A stretch of DNA of 64,000 nt from Candidatus Nanopelagicaceae bacterium (GTDB taxonomy: Bacteria > Actinomycetota > Actinomycetes > Nanopelagicales > Nanopelagicaceae). The notes beneath the pieces are model-generated. The model had not been told where the DNA came from. It searched no databases and saw only the letters and a program-made list of their open reading frames with translations. The position numbers and the translations under genes are program-made. The stretch lies in the NCBI GenBank assembly GCA_009694285.1, contig SHVK01000001.1:49944-113943 (forward strand), written 5' to 3'. Positions 17,439-25,827 of this stretch are shown here, in pieces (the stretch's first letter is position 1; each line of letters begins with the position of its first letter).

Positions 17439-18152
17439 ACCGTGCAAATAATCGGAGTTTCCTGACGCTAGAAAAACCACACTGCCGGCAATATCGCTAC
17501 CTTCACCCCAACGTCCTGCCGGAATTCGACCAGTTATAGCTTCATATCGGATTGGATCTGCACGCAGCGCTTCAGTGTTGTCAGTGACTATGTAACCCGG
17601 TGCAACTGCATTTACATTGACGCCTTTTCCAGCCCATTCATTAGCAAATGCTTTTACCAATCCAGCAATTCCAGATTTACTAGCGGTATATGCCGGGACT
17701 CTAATTCCACCTTGGTAGGAAAGAAGAGAAGAGATGAAAATGACTTTTCCGGCACCGCGCTCAAGCATTGGTTTACCAAAATCTTGGGTGAGAATAAATG
17801 GAGCAGTCAAGTTAACCTCAACTACTTCATCCCAATCCGCAAGTGGGTAATCTGCAATATTTTCACGGCGGATAGTTCCGGCGTTATTTACCAAAATATC
17901 CACTTGGCCAACTTCTTTTAATACTTTTTTCGCCAGCGATGTGCTTTCCGCGCGATTTTTCATGTCGCAGGCAAATGGAAAGAACTTCTGACCAAGAGCT
18001 CTTACTTCTTTGGCAATACTTTCATCATCGCTCATTTGGCGGCTTGTTCCGACGATGTCAGCACCAGCTTCTGCTAAAGCCAAAGAAATTGCCCGACCAA
18101 TGCCGCGATTGGCGCCGGTAACTACTGCAATTTTCCCAGCAAGTACTTTCAT
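17400..18152 (-). CDS. kduD: SDR dehydrogenase, KduD-like (2-dehydro-3-deoxy-D-gluconate 5-dehydrogenase)
   Basis: 250 residues. TGANRGIGR nucleotide-binding motif, NNAGTIRR, catalytic Ser in FISSLLSYQGG and YTASKSG, and the C-terminal GRIPAGRWG ... SDYLHGSTITVDGGWMGR. The NNAGTIRR and RIPAGRWG/DYLxG signatures are those of KduD. It is NAD(P)-dependent. It starts one base after the zinc dehydrogenase stop, forming a two-gene sugar or sugar-acid oxidation operon. No kduI or kdgK is nearby, so the real substrate may be a different hexonate. Confidence 0.82.
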   Translation of the reverse strand: MKVLAGKIAVVTGANRGIGRAISLALAEAGADIVGTSRQMSDDESIAKEVRALGQKFFPFACDMKNRAESTSLAKKVLKEVGQVDILVNNAGTIRRENIADYPLADWDEVVEVNLTAPFILTQDFGKPMLERGAGKVIFISSLLSYQGGIRVPAYTASKSGIAGLVKAFANEWAGKGVNVNAVAPGYIVTDNTEALRADPIRYEAITGRIPAGRWGEGSDIAGSVVFLASGNSDYLHGSTITVDGGWMGR

Positions 18153-19172
18153 TCAGATTGCAGGTTCTGAGATAGCGATTAAATTTTTAATGCTTCCACC
18201 GCGAGTCAGTGAAAGGTACGCCTCTAGTGCGTCTTCAACTGGAAATACTTTAGTGATTAATGGTTCAAGTTCTTTGGTGCATGTGGAAAGGAATGAGATT
18301 GCATCATCAAAATCAATTGACTTGTACACGCGTGCGCCCTGCATAGTTACTTCTTTGTGGAAAATTTGCTGCAGATTGAACTGGCGCAACTCTGCATGAA
18401 TGCCTACAACAATAATTTTTCCGCGGGGTTTAACTATGGAAGAGATCAAAGTCGCCCCACCGGCTGATCCAGAAACTTCAAAGACGACGTCGGTACCTAA
18501 TCCATTTGTAGCTTCACGCGCAGCGGCTTCTACTTGATCTGGGGCTACTGGAAACATTCCATGTGATTTTGCGACATCCAGACGGGTTTGATCTATGTCA
18601 GTAATAAATGTTTTATGTCCGCGAGAAACGCAAACAATTCCGATTAATAAACCAATTGGTCCGGCACCAACAATGGTAATCACATCAGTTGGATCAAGAT
18701 CTGCCATTCGTACATCATGAATAGCAACAGCAAGTGGTTCGATTAGTGCGCCTTGTCGAAGTGTGATCTGCTCAGGAATTCGATGCAATAACTCAGCTGG
18801 CACAATCCACTCTGGTTGCATGGCACCGGCGATATCTACGCCGATAAATTTTAATTTTGGACAGACATGTGAATTGCCTTCATTACAGGTACGACAATTT
18901 TTACAAGGCAACAATGGTCGAACAGTTACTTTCTCACCTATCTTCCACTCACTTACGCCAGAGCCGGTGCGGGCAACAACTCCAGACATCTCATGACCTG
19001 GAACATGTGGGGTAGTTACCCGCGAATCCATATGACCGGCGTATAGATGCAAGTCAGTGCCACAGACCCCGACATAGGCCACCTTCACCGCCACGTAGCT
19101 GGCCGGAAGTTCGGGGGAGATCCACTCATCAACAGTGATCTGCTCTGGGCCACGGTAGGTAACTTGTTTCAT
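18153..19172 (-). CDS. Zinc-dependent medium-chain dehydrogenase (threonine/sorbitol dehydrogenase type)
   Basis: 339 residues. The catalytic zinc site is VCGTD (Cys) and GHEMSGVV (His-Glu); the structural zinc cysteines lie in LPCKNCRTCNEGNSHVC; the Rossmann motif is VGAGPIGLL, with a D in TDIDQTRL suggesting NAD preference. ALIEPLAVAIHD is also typical. Likely oxidises a secondary alcohol of a sugar or polyol; the partner is the KduD-like SDR, 1 bp downstream. The ATG has no SD; a TAGGCT hexamer lies 7 nt upstream. Confidence 0.88.
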   Translation of the reverse strand: MKQVTYRGPEQITVDEWISPELPASYVAVKVAYVGVCGTDLHLYAGHMDSRVTTPHVPGHEMSGVVARTGSGVSEWKIGEKVTVRPLLPCKNCRTCNEGNSHVCPKLKFIGVDIAGAMQPEWIVPAELLHRIPEQITLRQGALIEPLAVAIHDVRMADLDPTDVITIVGAGPIGLLIGIVCVSRGHKTFITDIDQTRLDVAKSHGMFPVAPDQVEAAAREATNGLGTDVVFEVSGSAGGATLISSIVKPRGKIIVVGIHAELRQFNLQQIFHKEVTMQGARVYKSIDFDDAISFLSTCTKELEPLITKVFPVEDALEAYLSLTRGGSIKNLIAISEPAI

Positions 19173-19179
19173 TTAACTG

Positions 19180-19185
19180 AGCCTA
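19180..19185 (-). promoter_or_regulatory. Putative -10 element of the zinc dehydrogenase gene (leaderless)
   Basis: TAGGCT on the minus strand, 7 nt before the ATG; the same hexamer and distance occur before nfo. Confidence 0.4.
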
Positions 19186-19242
19186 ATACCTATTTGGAGG
19201 CTACTTGCTGCTGTCACCCCTAACTCCTAGTATTTGGGCTAT

Positions 19243-19258
19243 TCGAACAGATGTTCTA
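19243..19258 (+). promoter_or_regulatory. SOS box (LexA operator) upstream of the DUF6504-dnaE2-dinB operon
   Basis: TCGAACAGATGTTCTA matches the actinobacterial SOS consensus TCGAACnnnnGTTCGA with a single mismatch (T for G at position 15). The core GAAC-4-GTTC is perfect. It overlaps TCTAAT at 19255-19260, a good -10 candidate, and lies just upstream of the RBS and ATG of the first gene, where LexA would block transcription. Confidence 0.8.
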
Positions 19259-19273
19259 ATTTAGGGGGAGTAA

Positions 19274-19573
19274 ATGGCTAGATCAGGTGATGCTCCTGAG
19301 GTGTTTACCGTAGCAGGTGAGCCGGTGGAGTTCACATGGCGGGGACGTCGTTTTCGAATTCACTCAGTACTTTCGCGTTGGCGCGAAGCTGGGGGTTGGT
19401 GGAATCGAGCTAGCGATGGAAATTATCGCCCCGATGATTTAGCAAAATCTTTTTGGGCAGTTGAAGCTGCGCCAGAGGGAATGTTAATTACTTTCCATGT
19501 CGAACGTGATGAGTTAAGTGGTCAATGGCAGGTACGTAAAGCGATAAGCAAGAGTGTTGCCGAGGATGAGTAA
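19274..19573 (+). CDS. DUF6504 family protein, first gene of the SOS translesion operon
   Basis: 99 residues, no membrane segment. Recognisable stretches are VEFTWRGRRFRIHSVLSRWREAGGWW and the C-terminal FHVERDELSGQWQV. Small proteins of this type are found before dnaE2-like genes in actinobacteria. It starts at an ATG with a strong AGGGGGAG site 3 nt upstream. Its stop lies inside the start region of dnaE2, an 8-bp overlap. The Arg/Trp-rich composition would suit nucleic-acid or protein binding, but the function is unknown. Confidence 0.85.
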   Translation: MARSGDAPEVFTVAGEPVEFTWRGRRFRIHSVLSRWREAGGWWNRASDGNYRPDDLAKSFWAVEAAPEGMLITFHVERDELSGQWQVRKAISKSVAEDE

Positions 19574-22500
19574 TTCAACAATTCCATATGTTCATTTACA
19601 AGTAGCAAGTGGGTTCTCATTTAAATACGGAAGTGCTCAGCCAAATCAATTAGTCGAACGTGCCGCAACTTTTGGAATGCCAGCTTTGGCACTTACAGAC
19701 AGAAATGCGCTCGCCGGTGCAATCAGATTTACCCAGTCTTGTCAGCGCGCAGGAATCGCTCCAATTATTGGATGTAATTTAGAGCTTGCGCCAATGCAGA
19801 AAACAAAAGCTGCTCCAACTCCGGCAAAAGGTGGCAATTTTGTTGAAAACAATTTTTCACGCGTAACAGTTATGGCAACTTCGCAAAATTATGGATGGCG
19901 TAATTTAGTAAAAATGGTGTCCGGGGTAGAAGAACAACTTTTAACTTATAAGAATTTTGCAAAACATAGCGAAGGTGTTTTGTTATTACTTGGTCCTAAT
20001 TCAGACGTAGGAAGAGCTTTGGCTTTGCGTCGCATTAATCAAGCCAAAGATGCGCTAAATAGATGGCGTGAATTAGCAGAACCCGGGTCAATCGCTATTG
20101 AAGTTGTATCGCATTTAGCCCCTGGGGAAGGAGTGCTGACGACTGCGCATGCTGCGCGATCATTGATATTTGCAAATCAGATGAGAGTTCCCGCAGTAAT
20201 AAGTAATTCAGTGCGAATGCTCGATCGTGAAGACGGTCCCGTGGTTGATATTTTAGATGCGGCTAGAAAATTAATGCCATTGAGTACACAAAGTGTTGAA
20301 CGCAAAACTAGCGAGGGTTATTTAAAAAGCCAATTAGAGATGCAGTATGTGGCGGATGAAATTTCTAAAGCAGCAGGGGAGTACGACAGTAGAAAATTAC
20401 TCCAATCCAGTTTTGAATGGGCACAACGAGCATATTTATCACCAAGTAATGACATCGGTTTGGGAGGGATTCACTTACCTGAAGCCCAAACAGTTAACGC
20501 AAAATCATTAGAAGAGATGCAAAAACAGTTACGTGATAGATGTGATGGGCGAATAAATAGCCGCTATGGAGGCAATGATTTACAAAAAGCGATTTCACGA
20601 CTAGGGGATGAGTTAGAGACAGTAAAAGCACTTGGGTATGAAGCATATTTTTTAGCAGTGGCTGACATAGTTGAGGCCGCACGTAGTAAAGGAATCAGAG
20701 TAGCTGCGCGTGGAAGTGGTGCGGGATCTTTAATCTGTTACTTGCTTGGAATCTCTACAGTTGAACCATTAAAACATGGGTTGCTTATGGAAAGATTTTG
20801 TTCACCACTTCGTTCAGCTCTTCCAGATATTGATATAGATGTGGAATCAGCTCGCAGGTTAGAGATTTATGAGGATGTATTTACAAAATATAATAAAGAC
20901 GGAGTAACTCGAGCAACCACTGTTGGTATGTTCGAAACTTATCGAGCAAGACATGCAATTCGTGCTGTTGGGGCGGCAATGGGATTGCCGGCGGTAGAGG
21001 TAGATGCTTTAGCAAAAGCAATGCCACATATTCGGGCACGCAATATAACTGCAGTGATAAAAGATTTACCTGAGCTTCGTCATATTCAAATAACTTCTAA
21101 TGAAATAGCTATGGCTCTTGGTTTGGCACAACGCTTGGATGGATTACCGCGAAATATTTCAATGCACCCATGCGCTGTAATTTTGGGAGATAGCAAATTA
21201 TTAGAGCGGGCTCCAGCTCAATTAAGTGGATCTGGATATCCAATGTTGCAATGGGACAAAGATGATGTTGAAGCTGTCGGCTTACTTAAGTTAGATATTT
21301 TAGGTGTTCGAATGCAATCTGCGATCTCTTATTCGTTGGGCGAAATAAAGCGAGTAGATGATAAAGATATTGATCTTGATGAGATCGAACTTGATGATGC
21401 TAAAACTTTTGAATTGATACGCACAACTCGGACTCTGGGCATCTTTCAGATTGAGAGCCCAGGCCAACGCGAACTCATTGGAAAATTCGGTCCACAAACT
21501 TTTAATGATCTAATTATTGATATCTCGTTGTTTCGCCCTGGCCCAGTTAAAAGCGACATGATCACTCCATTTCTAAATGCACGTCAAGGTTTCTCAAAAC
21601 CACGTTTGATCGATCCTTCCTTGCATGAAATTTTGCTTGAAACCCAAGGAGTTGTGGTATTTCACGAACAAGTAATTCGGATTATTTCAAAAATGACTGG
21701 AGTGAGCCTTGCTCAGGCAGATGAGTATCGCCGGGCTCTTAGCAATTTTGATCAACATGAAAGATTCAAAGATTGGTTTATCCCAATCGCTACCGAGCGC
21801 GGGTATTCATTGCAAGTAGCGGTTGAAGTATGGGAGGTACTGCAAGCATTTGCCTCCTTTGGTTTTTGCAAAGCCCATGCTGCCGCTTTTGCGCTTCCCA
21901 CTTACCAATCAGCGTGGTTGAAAACTCATCACCCAGCTGCTTTTATCGCTGGGATCTTGACTCATGAGCCAGGAATGTATCCAAAACGTTTGCTACTAGA
22001 TGAAGCTCGCCAACTTGGAGTTGAACTTCTAAATGTTGATGTAAATAAATCTAAAGAGCAGTACCGGGTTGTGAAATATTTATCTAAATATGGAATACAA
22101 CTAGCGTTTTCTGATTTATATGGAATTACTTCTACTGAAGTTGAAAGTATTGTTGAAGGACAGCCCTACTTAGATATATCGGATTTCCACCTTAGGGCAC
22201 GAGCAAGCACTAGGACGACAGAAAGTCTTATTTACTTAGGAGCCTTTGACCAGTTGTATAAAATAAATAAAGAGAGTGAGTTAACTAGAAGAGATCTGTT
22301 ACTTCATCACTCAGATATTCAAAAATGGAACAAAGGCAAACAGATTGGGAGTTTGCAGAGTTCACTTTTCTTCGACGCCCCAGCATTGACACCAAGTGGT
22401 CTGCCTAAATTGACATTAGCCGAAGAGGTTAAAAGTGAGGTAGAGATTTTGGGACTTGATGTAAGTGGCCACTTACTTTCTTTTTACGCAAAACTTCTAA

Positions 22501-22907
22501 ATCAAATAGGGGCTGTAAGAGTTAAAGATTTTCTTAATTTTCGTACCAATACTGGAATCTTTTTGGCTGGAGTTAAAGTTGCGGTGCAATCGCCACCGGT
22601 TCGCTCTGGCAAACGTACGATTTTTTTGAGTTTAGATGATGGAAGTGGTTGCAGCGACTCAACTTTTTTTGAAAGCACGCAGATTCACTCAGCGCGCACT
22701 CTTTATAACTCTGATCTGTTGCTGGTCTATGGTTTTCTACGCAGAACCGGAGCGCGTGGGGTTTCAGTCAGAGCGCATTGCGCTTGGGATTTAGGCGAGG
22801 TTTATGAAATCTGGCGAGATAGTGGGCAAGATATCGAAGCAGTCCGCTCTTACTTGAGTATTCTGATTAATCAAGCAAGTATGCGAAAGGAGCCAGTTCA
22901 TCACTGA
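19566..22907 (+). CDS. dnaE2: Error-prone DNA polymerase III alpha subunit (DnaE2/ImuC type)
   Basis: 1113 residues from ATG 19566, which overlaps the previous stop; the TTG at 19554 is less likely. Domains: PHP (about 1-270), polymerase core with PDIDIDVE near 420 and LKLDILGVR near 575 (three catalytic Asp intact), HhH, and a C-terminal OB fold. The PHP metal ligands are degraded: the usual HLHVHSEYS is HLQVASGFS and DHGN is DRNA, so no proofreading is expected. Such enzymes extend past lesions and cause induced mutation. It is regulated with its neighbours by the SOS box. Confidence 0.92.
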   Translation: MSNSTIPYVHLQVASGFSFKYGSAQPNQLVERAATFGMPALALTDRNALAGAIRFTQSCQRAGIAPIIGCNLELAPMQKTKAAPTPAKGGNFVENNFSRVTVMATSQNYGWRNLVKMVSGVEEQLLTYKNFAKHSEGVLLLLGPNSDVGRALALRRINQAKDALNRWRELAEPGSIAIEVVSHLAPGEGVLTTAHAARSLIFANQMRVPAVISNSVRMLDREDGPVVDILDAARKLMPLSTQSVERKTSEGYLKSQLEMQYVADEISKAAGEYDSRKLLQSSFEWAQRAYLSPSNDIGLGGIHLPEAQTVNAKSLEEMQKQLRDRCDGRINSRYGGNDLQKAISRLGDELETVKALGYEAYFLAVADIVEAARSKGIRVAARGSGAGSLICYLLGISTVEPLKHGLLMERFCSPLRSALPDIDIDVESARRLEIYEDVFTKYNKDGVTRATTVGMFETYRARHAIRAVGAAMGLPAVEVDALAKAMPHIRARNITAVIKDLPELRHIQITSNEIAMALGLAQRLDGLPRNISMHPCAVILGDSKLLERAPAQLSGSGYPMLQWDKDDVEAVGLLKLDILGVRMQSAISYSLGEIKRVDDKDIDLDEIELDDAKTFELIRTTRTLGIFQIESPGQRELIGKFGPQTFNDLIIDISLFRPGPVKSDMITPFLNARQGFSKPRLIDPSLHEILLETQGVVVFHEQVIRIISKMTGVSLAQADEYRRALSNFDQHERFKDWFIPIATERGYSLQVAVEVWEVLQAFASFGFCKAHAAAFALPTYQSAWLKTHHPAAFIAGILTHEPGMYPKRLLLDEARQLGVELLNVDVNKSKEQYRVVKYLSKYGIQLAFSDLYGITSTEVESIVEGQPYLDISDFHLRARASTRTTESLIYLGAFDQLYKINKESELTRRDLLLHHSDIQKWNKGKQIGSLQSSLFFDAPALTPSGLPKLTLAEEVKSEVEILGLDVSGHLLSFYAKLLNQIGAVRVKDFLNFRTNTGIFLAGVKVAVQSPPVRSGKRTIFLSLDDGSGCSDSTFFESTQIHSARTLYNSDLLLVYGFLRRTGARGVSVRAHCAWDLGEVYEIWRDSGQDIEAVRSYLSILINQASMRKEPVHH

Positions 22908-22908
22908 T

Positions 22909-24114
22909 ATGGAAGAGATAGAAGCCGAACAGGCGACAATTTTGCATATTGATATGGATGCATTTTTTGCATCTGTTGCCGAGCGAGATAACCCAGAGTT
23001 GCGTGGGAAAGTTGTAGTTGTGGGAACTGGACCACGATCCGTTGTCACTTCAGCAAATTACGCAGCGCGAAAATTTGGGATCAGAGCGGCGATGCCAATC
23101 GGGCAAGCCCGGCGATTAGCGCCTCATGCAGTTTTTGTTGAACCAGATATGCGCAGATACAGCGAGGTGTCTGAAAAAGTTATGGAGATTTTTCGCAACT
23201 TCACTCCATTAGTGGAACCAATATCGGTAGATGAAGCATTCCTAGATGTTGCTGGCGCTAAACGTTTACTTGGGACACCACGTGAGATCGGATCTGCCAT
23301 TCGCCAAAAAGTTGAAAGCCAAGAAGGAATTACCTGCTCGGTTGGAATTGCTAGTACTAAATTGATTGCAAAATTAGCATCAAGTAGATGTAAACCAAAT
23401 GGAATGCTGGAGATACCACCAGATCAAACACTTACCTTTTTGCATCCACTTCCAATAAATGAATTGTGGGGAGTGGGCGAGAAAACTGGAGAGATCTTGA
23501 GCAAGTTGGGATTAAAAACTATTGGCGATATAGCAAATACTTCACGCGCTACTTTAATCAGAGCTGTTGGTGAGAGCGCTGGTGCAACTATTTATGAATT
23601 AGCGTGGGCGCGCGATTATCGATCTATAGTTTTAAATGAACCTGAAAAAAGTATCGGTGCAGAAGAAACATTTTCTAGCGACCTTGATAATCAGGAAGAG
23701 ATTTTAGGGGAATTGTTGCGTGTCACCGATCGGGTGACTCGGAGATTGCGCGAGGAGCAATTTATGGCGCGAACAATCTCTATAAAGGTACGTTTTGGGG
23801 ATTTCACCACAATTACCCGTAGTAAAACCTTGCCTTTGCCAATCAGCGCGACGCAAGAGATTTATAGCCAAGCAAAAGCGCTCTATGTGGCCTTAAATCT
23901 GGAACGGGCCAGAGTGCGATTGATCGGCATCAGGCTTGAAGGATTACTGGCTTTGAACGGCCAGCCGCTAGCCGCCCAACCGGAATTAGGGGCCCGCGAC
24001 AAAGGATGGAGTGAGGTTGAGGTGGCTATTGATGCTGCTCGAGATCGTTTTGGGGGCGAAGCGGTAGCTCCGGCTCGACTCCTAAAGCCCCCAGATCTGC
24101 CGGGCCGAGGTTGA
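22909..24114 (+). CDS. dinB: Y-family DNA polymerase IV (DinB)
   Basis: 401 residues. Catalytic motifs HIDMDAFFASVAERDNP (first Asp and aromatic steric gate) and SVDEAFLDV (second acidic pair) are intact, so this is an active polymerase, not the catalytically dead ImuB. Palm/fingers (about 1-170), thumb with ELWGVGEKTGEIL, little finger to about 350, and a C-terminal actinobacterial tail ending DRFGGEAVAPARLL. No clear clamp-binding QxxLF was seen. It starts 1 bp after the dnaE2 stop and takes the place that imuB occupies in mycobacterial mutasome operons. Confidence 0.93.
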   Translation: MEEIEAEQATILHIDMDAFFASVAERDNPELRGKVVVVGTGPRSVVTSANYAARKFGIRAAMPIGQARRLAPHAVFVEPDMRRYSEVSEKVMEIFRNFTPLVEPISVDEAFLDVAGAKRLLGTPREIGSAIRQKVESQEGITCSVGIASTKLIAKLASSRCKPNGMLEIPPDQTLTFLHPLPINELWGVGEKTGEILSKLGLKTIGDIANTSRATLIRAVGESAGATIYELAWARDYRSIVLNEPEKSIGAEETFSSDLDNQEEILGELLRVTDRVTRRLREEQFMARTISIKVRFGDFTTITRSKTLPLPISATQEIYSQAKALYVALNLERARVRLIGIRLEGLLALNGQPLAAQPELGARDKGWSEVEVAIDAARDRFGGEAVAPARLLKPPDLPGRG

Positions 24115-24164
24115 CCTACTATGCTTTTAACTAGCTGCATGAAGAGTTGGAAGGGAGGCGTGAG

Positions 24165-24542
24165 ATGCCACTGTCAGAGCATGAAGCGCGGCTGCTTGCG
24201 CAAATGGAGGAGCAGTTAGCCAAAGATGATCCTCGTTTAGTTTCAACTTTAACTGGAGCGCGCACTCGCACTCCACGTTCAACCTTATTGAGCATCTCAT
24301 TGCTACTAATTGGTTTTGTAACATTGTTTGGCGGATTGATATCGCAAACAATTCCAGTAGGAGTACTTGGTTTTGTTATTGCATTATTTGGAATTTATCG
24401 CTTAATAACTGGCTTTCGCCAGCCGTTGATGAATGACGGCAAGAGAGGCAGAAAAATCAAAGGAAGTAAATCATCCTTGATGTCGAAGTTTGAGCAACGG
24501 TGGGAAAAGCGGCAATTTGGCGATAATAATTCAGGTTATTAG
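24165..24542 (+). CDS. DUF3040 membrane protein
   Basis: 125 residues. The MPLSEHEARLLAQMEEQLAKDDPRLVSTL start is the DUF3040 signature, followed by two membrane segments and a basic tail. The ATG at 24165 is chosen because GGGAGG lies just upstream and because the family begins MPLSEHE. DUF3040 genes sit upstream of mraZ in many actinobacteria, which supports a cell-envelope role; the function is unknown. Confidence 0.88.
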   Translation: MPLSEHEARLLAQMEEQLAKDDPRLVSTLTGARTRTPRSTLLSISLLLIGFVTLFGGLISQTIPVGVLGFVIALFGIYRLITGFRQPLMNDGKRGRKIKGSKSSLMSKFEQRWEKRQFGDNNSGY

Positions 24543-24552
24543 CTCAGATTAA

Positions 24553-25041
24553 TTAAGCATGTGGGCCGGGTAAGAATTTACCGCGGAAAAATGTTAATGG
24601 CTGAGTAATAGAATCTTGATAATCAATTACTTCGCCAACCAAAATTAGGTGGTCACCAGCTTCATGCTTGGCAAAAGTAGTGCAAGTGAAATAAGTCTCG
24701 ACATTTGGCAAAATCGGTAATCCAGAATCTGTGTAAGAAATATCGAGACCGGCAAAACGGTCTGCAACTGGAGCAGTAAATCGCTTTACTAAATCCTCTT
24801 GGCCCGCAGCCAAAATATGCACATTCCATTGTTTTGCATTTTCCCAATCTGGAAATGATTTAACTTTTTTGTCGACGCACCAAGAAATTAAAAGTGGATC
24901 TAGCGAAACTGAAGTTAGAGAGTTGCAAACAATTCCGATATTTCGCCCAGTTGTTTCATCTTTCGTGGTCACCAATGCAATCCCAGTTATCCAGCCACTC
25001 ATAAGCGCACGGAAACTCTTCGGATCAAGATTTTTGGCCAT
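24553..25041 (-). CDS. Flavin reductase family protein (FMN-binding)
   Basis: 162 residues. FRALMSGWITGIALVTTKDETTG, IGIVCNSLTSVSLDPLLISWCVDK and the C-terminal AGDHLILVGEVIDY are typical of flavin reductase-like split-barrel proteins that reduce FMN/FAD with NAD(P)H, often for a two-component monooxygenase. No partner oxygenase is adjacent. It is convergent with the DUF3040 gene and divergent from mraZ. Confidence 0.9.
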   Translation of the reverse strand: MAKNLDPKSFRALMSGWITGIALVTTKDETTGRNIGIVCNSLTSVSLDPLLISWCVDKKVKSFPDWENAKQWNVHILAAGQEDLVKRFTAPVADRFAGLDISYTDSGLPILPNVETYFTCTTFAKHEAGDHLILVGEVIDYQDSITQPLTFFRGKFLPGPHA

Positions 25042-25047
25042 GTCCTA

Positions 25048-25053
25048 ACGGTA
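25048..25053 (-). promoter_or_regulatory. Putative -10 element of the flavin reductase gene (leaderless)
   Basis: TACCGT on the minus strand, 6 nt before the ATG; no Shine-Dalgarno. Confidence 0.45.
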
Positions 25054-25131
25054 GGGGCAAGGCGGTTCGGGCACTAACTCAACTAACTCAATTAGAACCC
25101 AAATTCGGCCTTAGCAATGCAGGGAGCTATT

Positions 25132-25155
25132 GGTGAGGTGGTGAGGTGGTGAGGT
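25132..25155 (+). repeat. Three perfect 8-bp tandem repeats (GGTGAGGT)
   Basis: Copies start at 25132, 25140 and 25148. They begin a G-rich stretch with runs of 4-6 G (25156-25159, 25166-25171, 25178-25182); the plus strand has no C from 25131 to 25193. It lies upstream of the mraZ promoter and contains GTGG at an 8-bp period, unlike the 10-bp MraZ boxes downstream. Confidence 0.75.
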
Positions 25156-25185
25156 GGGGAGAAAAGGGGGGTTTGAAGGGGGAAG

Positions 25186-25222
25186 GTGGTTGACAGTGGA
25201 GATAAGTGGAGTAAAGTGGGGG
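25186..25222 (+). promoter_or_regulatory. MraZ operator (four GTGG boxes at 10-bp spacing) over the dcw promoter
   Basis: GTGG begins at 25186, 25196, 25206 and 25216, exactly one helical turn apart, with a 5-6 nt AT-rich spacer. MraZ is known to bind short TGGG/TGGA-type direct repeats with 5-nt spacers in its own promoter. A near-consensus promoter, TTGACA at 25190-25195 and TAAAGT at 25212-25217 with 16 bp between, is embedded in the array, so MraZ binding should block RNA polymerase. Confidence 0.75.
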
Positions 25223-25297
25223 ATTACTACAGAAAATTGTGCTCACTAGCAGGTGATTTGGTTTAAACCTTTTAAAAAAGTGGGGAAGGGGTTTCAA

Positions 25298-25729
25298 GTG
25301 TTTCTTGGTACTTACCAACCTCGCCTCGACGAAAAAGGGCGAGTAATCCTTCCGGCCCGTTTCCGCGATGAGTTAGCTGCCGGTTTGGTAATTACCAAAG
25401 GTCAAGAACGGTGCCTTTACGTTTGGCCCGCAAAAGAGTTTGCCGCACTAACTGAAGCGATGGGCCAAGCCCCTGTTACAGCTAAATCTGCCCGCGATTA
25501 CATGCGCGTGATGTTTGCCGGAGCACATGACGAGATTCCCGATAAGCAAGGTCGAGTGACGATTCCCCCGTCTCTTCGTACCTACGCCGACCTCAACAAA
25601 GAGTGCGTCGTGATTGGCGCAAATACTCGCGTTGAGATTTGGGATGCAACCGCTTGGGAGTCCTACCTCGCAGATCGCGAAAAGGGCTTCGCAGATGTAT
25701 CTGAGGAGGTATTCCCAGGATTTTTCTAA
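25298..25729 (+). CDS. mraZ: Transcriptional regulator MraZ
   Basis: 143 residues, the standard length, from GTG 25298 with GGAAGG upstream; upstream in-frame codons add a 15-residue unlike-family tail. Two AbrB-like SpoVT domains are visible: [25 protein letters not shown] at the start and [20 protein letters not shown] in the second half. It forms ring-shaped oligomers that bind repeats upstream of its own gene and repress the dcw operon. Confidence 0.94.
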   Translation: MFLGTYQPRLDEKGRVILPARFRDELAAGLVITKGQERCLYVWPAKEFAALTEAMGQAPVTAKSARDYMRVMFAGAHDEIPDKQGRVTIPPSLRTYADLNKECVVIGANTRVEIWDATAWESYLADREKGFADVSEEVFPGFF

Positions 25730-25827
25730 CTCGAAATTTCGGTCACTGCCGCGGCTAGCTATAGCGCATCGACGCCCCTTCCCCGGCGCCGATCAATCCG
25801 TCCGGCGGCGGTGTCCGAAGTTTCGAG
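25730..25827 (+). ncRNA. Large branched RNA structure between mraZ and rsmH (mraW RNA motif position)
   Basis: Positions 25730-25752 pair with 25805-25827 as a 23-position stem with only one mismatch (T-T) and a few G-U pairs. Inside, 25768-25776 pairs with 25785-25793 (8 of 9), and GCTA/TAGC at 25754-25765 can form a small hairpin; a palindromic GCTAGC at 25754-25759 recurs at 25827-25832, allowing a pseudoknot. The region is much more GC-rich than its surroundings. Actinobacteria are known to carry a conserved mraW RNA motif in front of mraW (rsmH); identity with that motif is inferred from position and form. Confidence 0.75.

Noticed and set aside
22909..24114. ImuB (inactive Y-family protein) as an alternative to DinB
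   Set aside because: Both catalytic motifs (DMDAFF and SVDEAF) are intact, which ImuB lacks.
25253..25297. Upstream extension of MraZ
   Set aside because: MraZ is 143 residues from GTG 25298 with a proper SD; the extra residues do not match the family.
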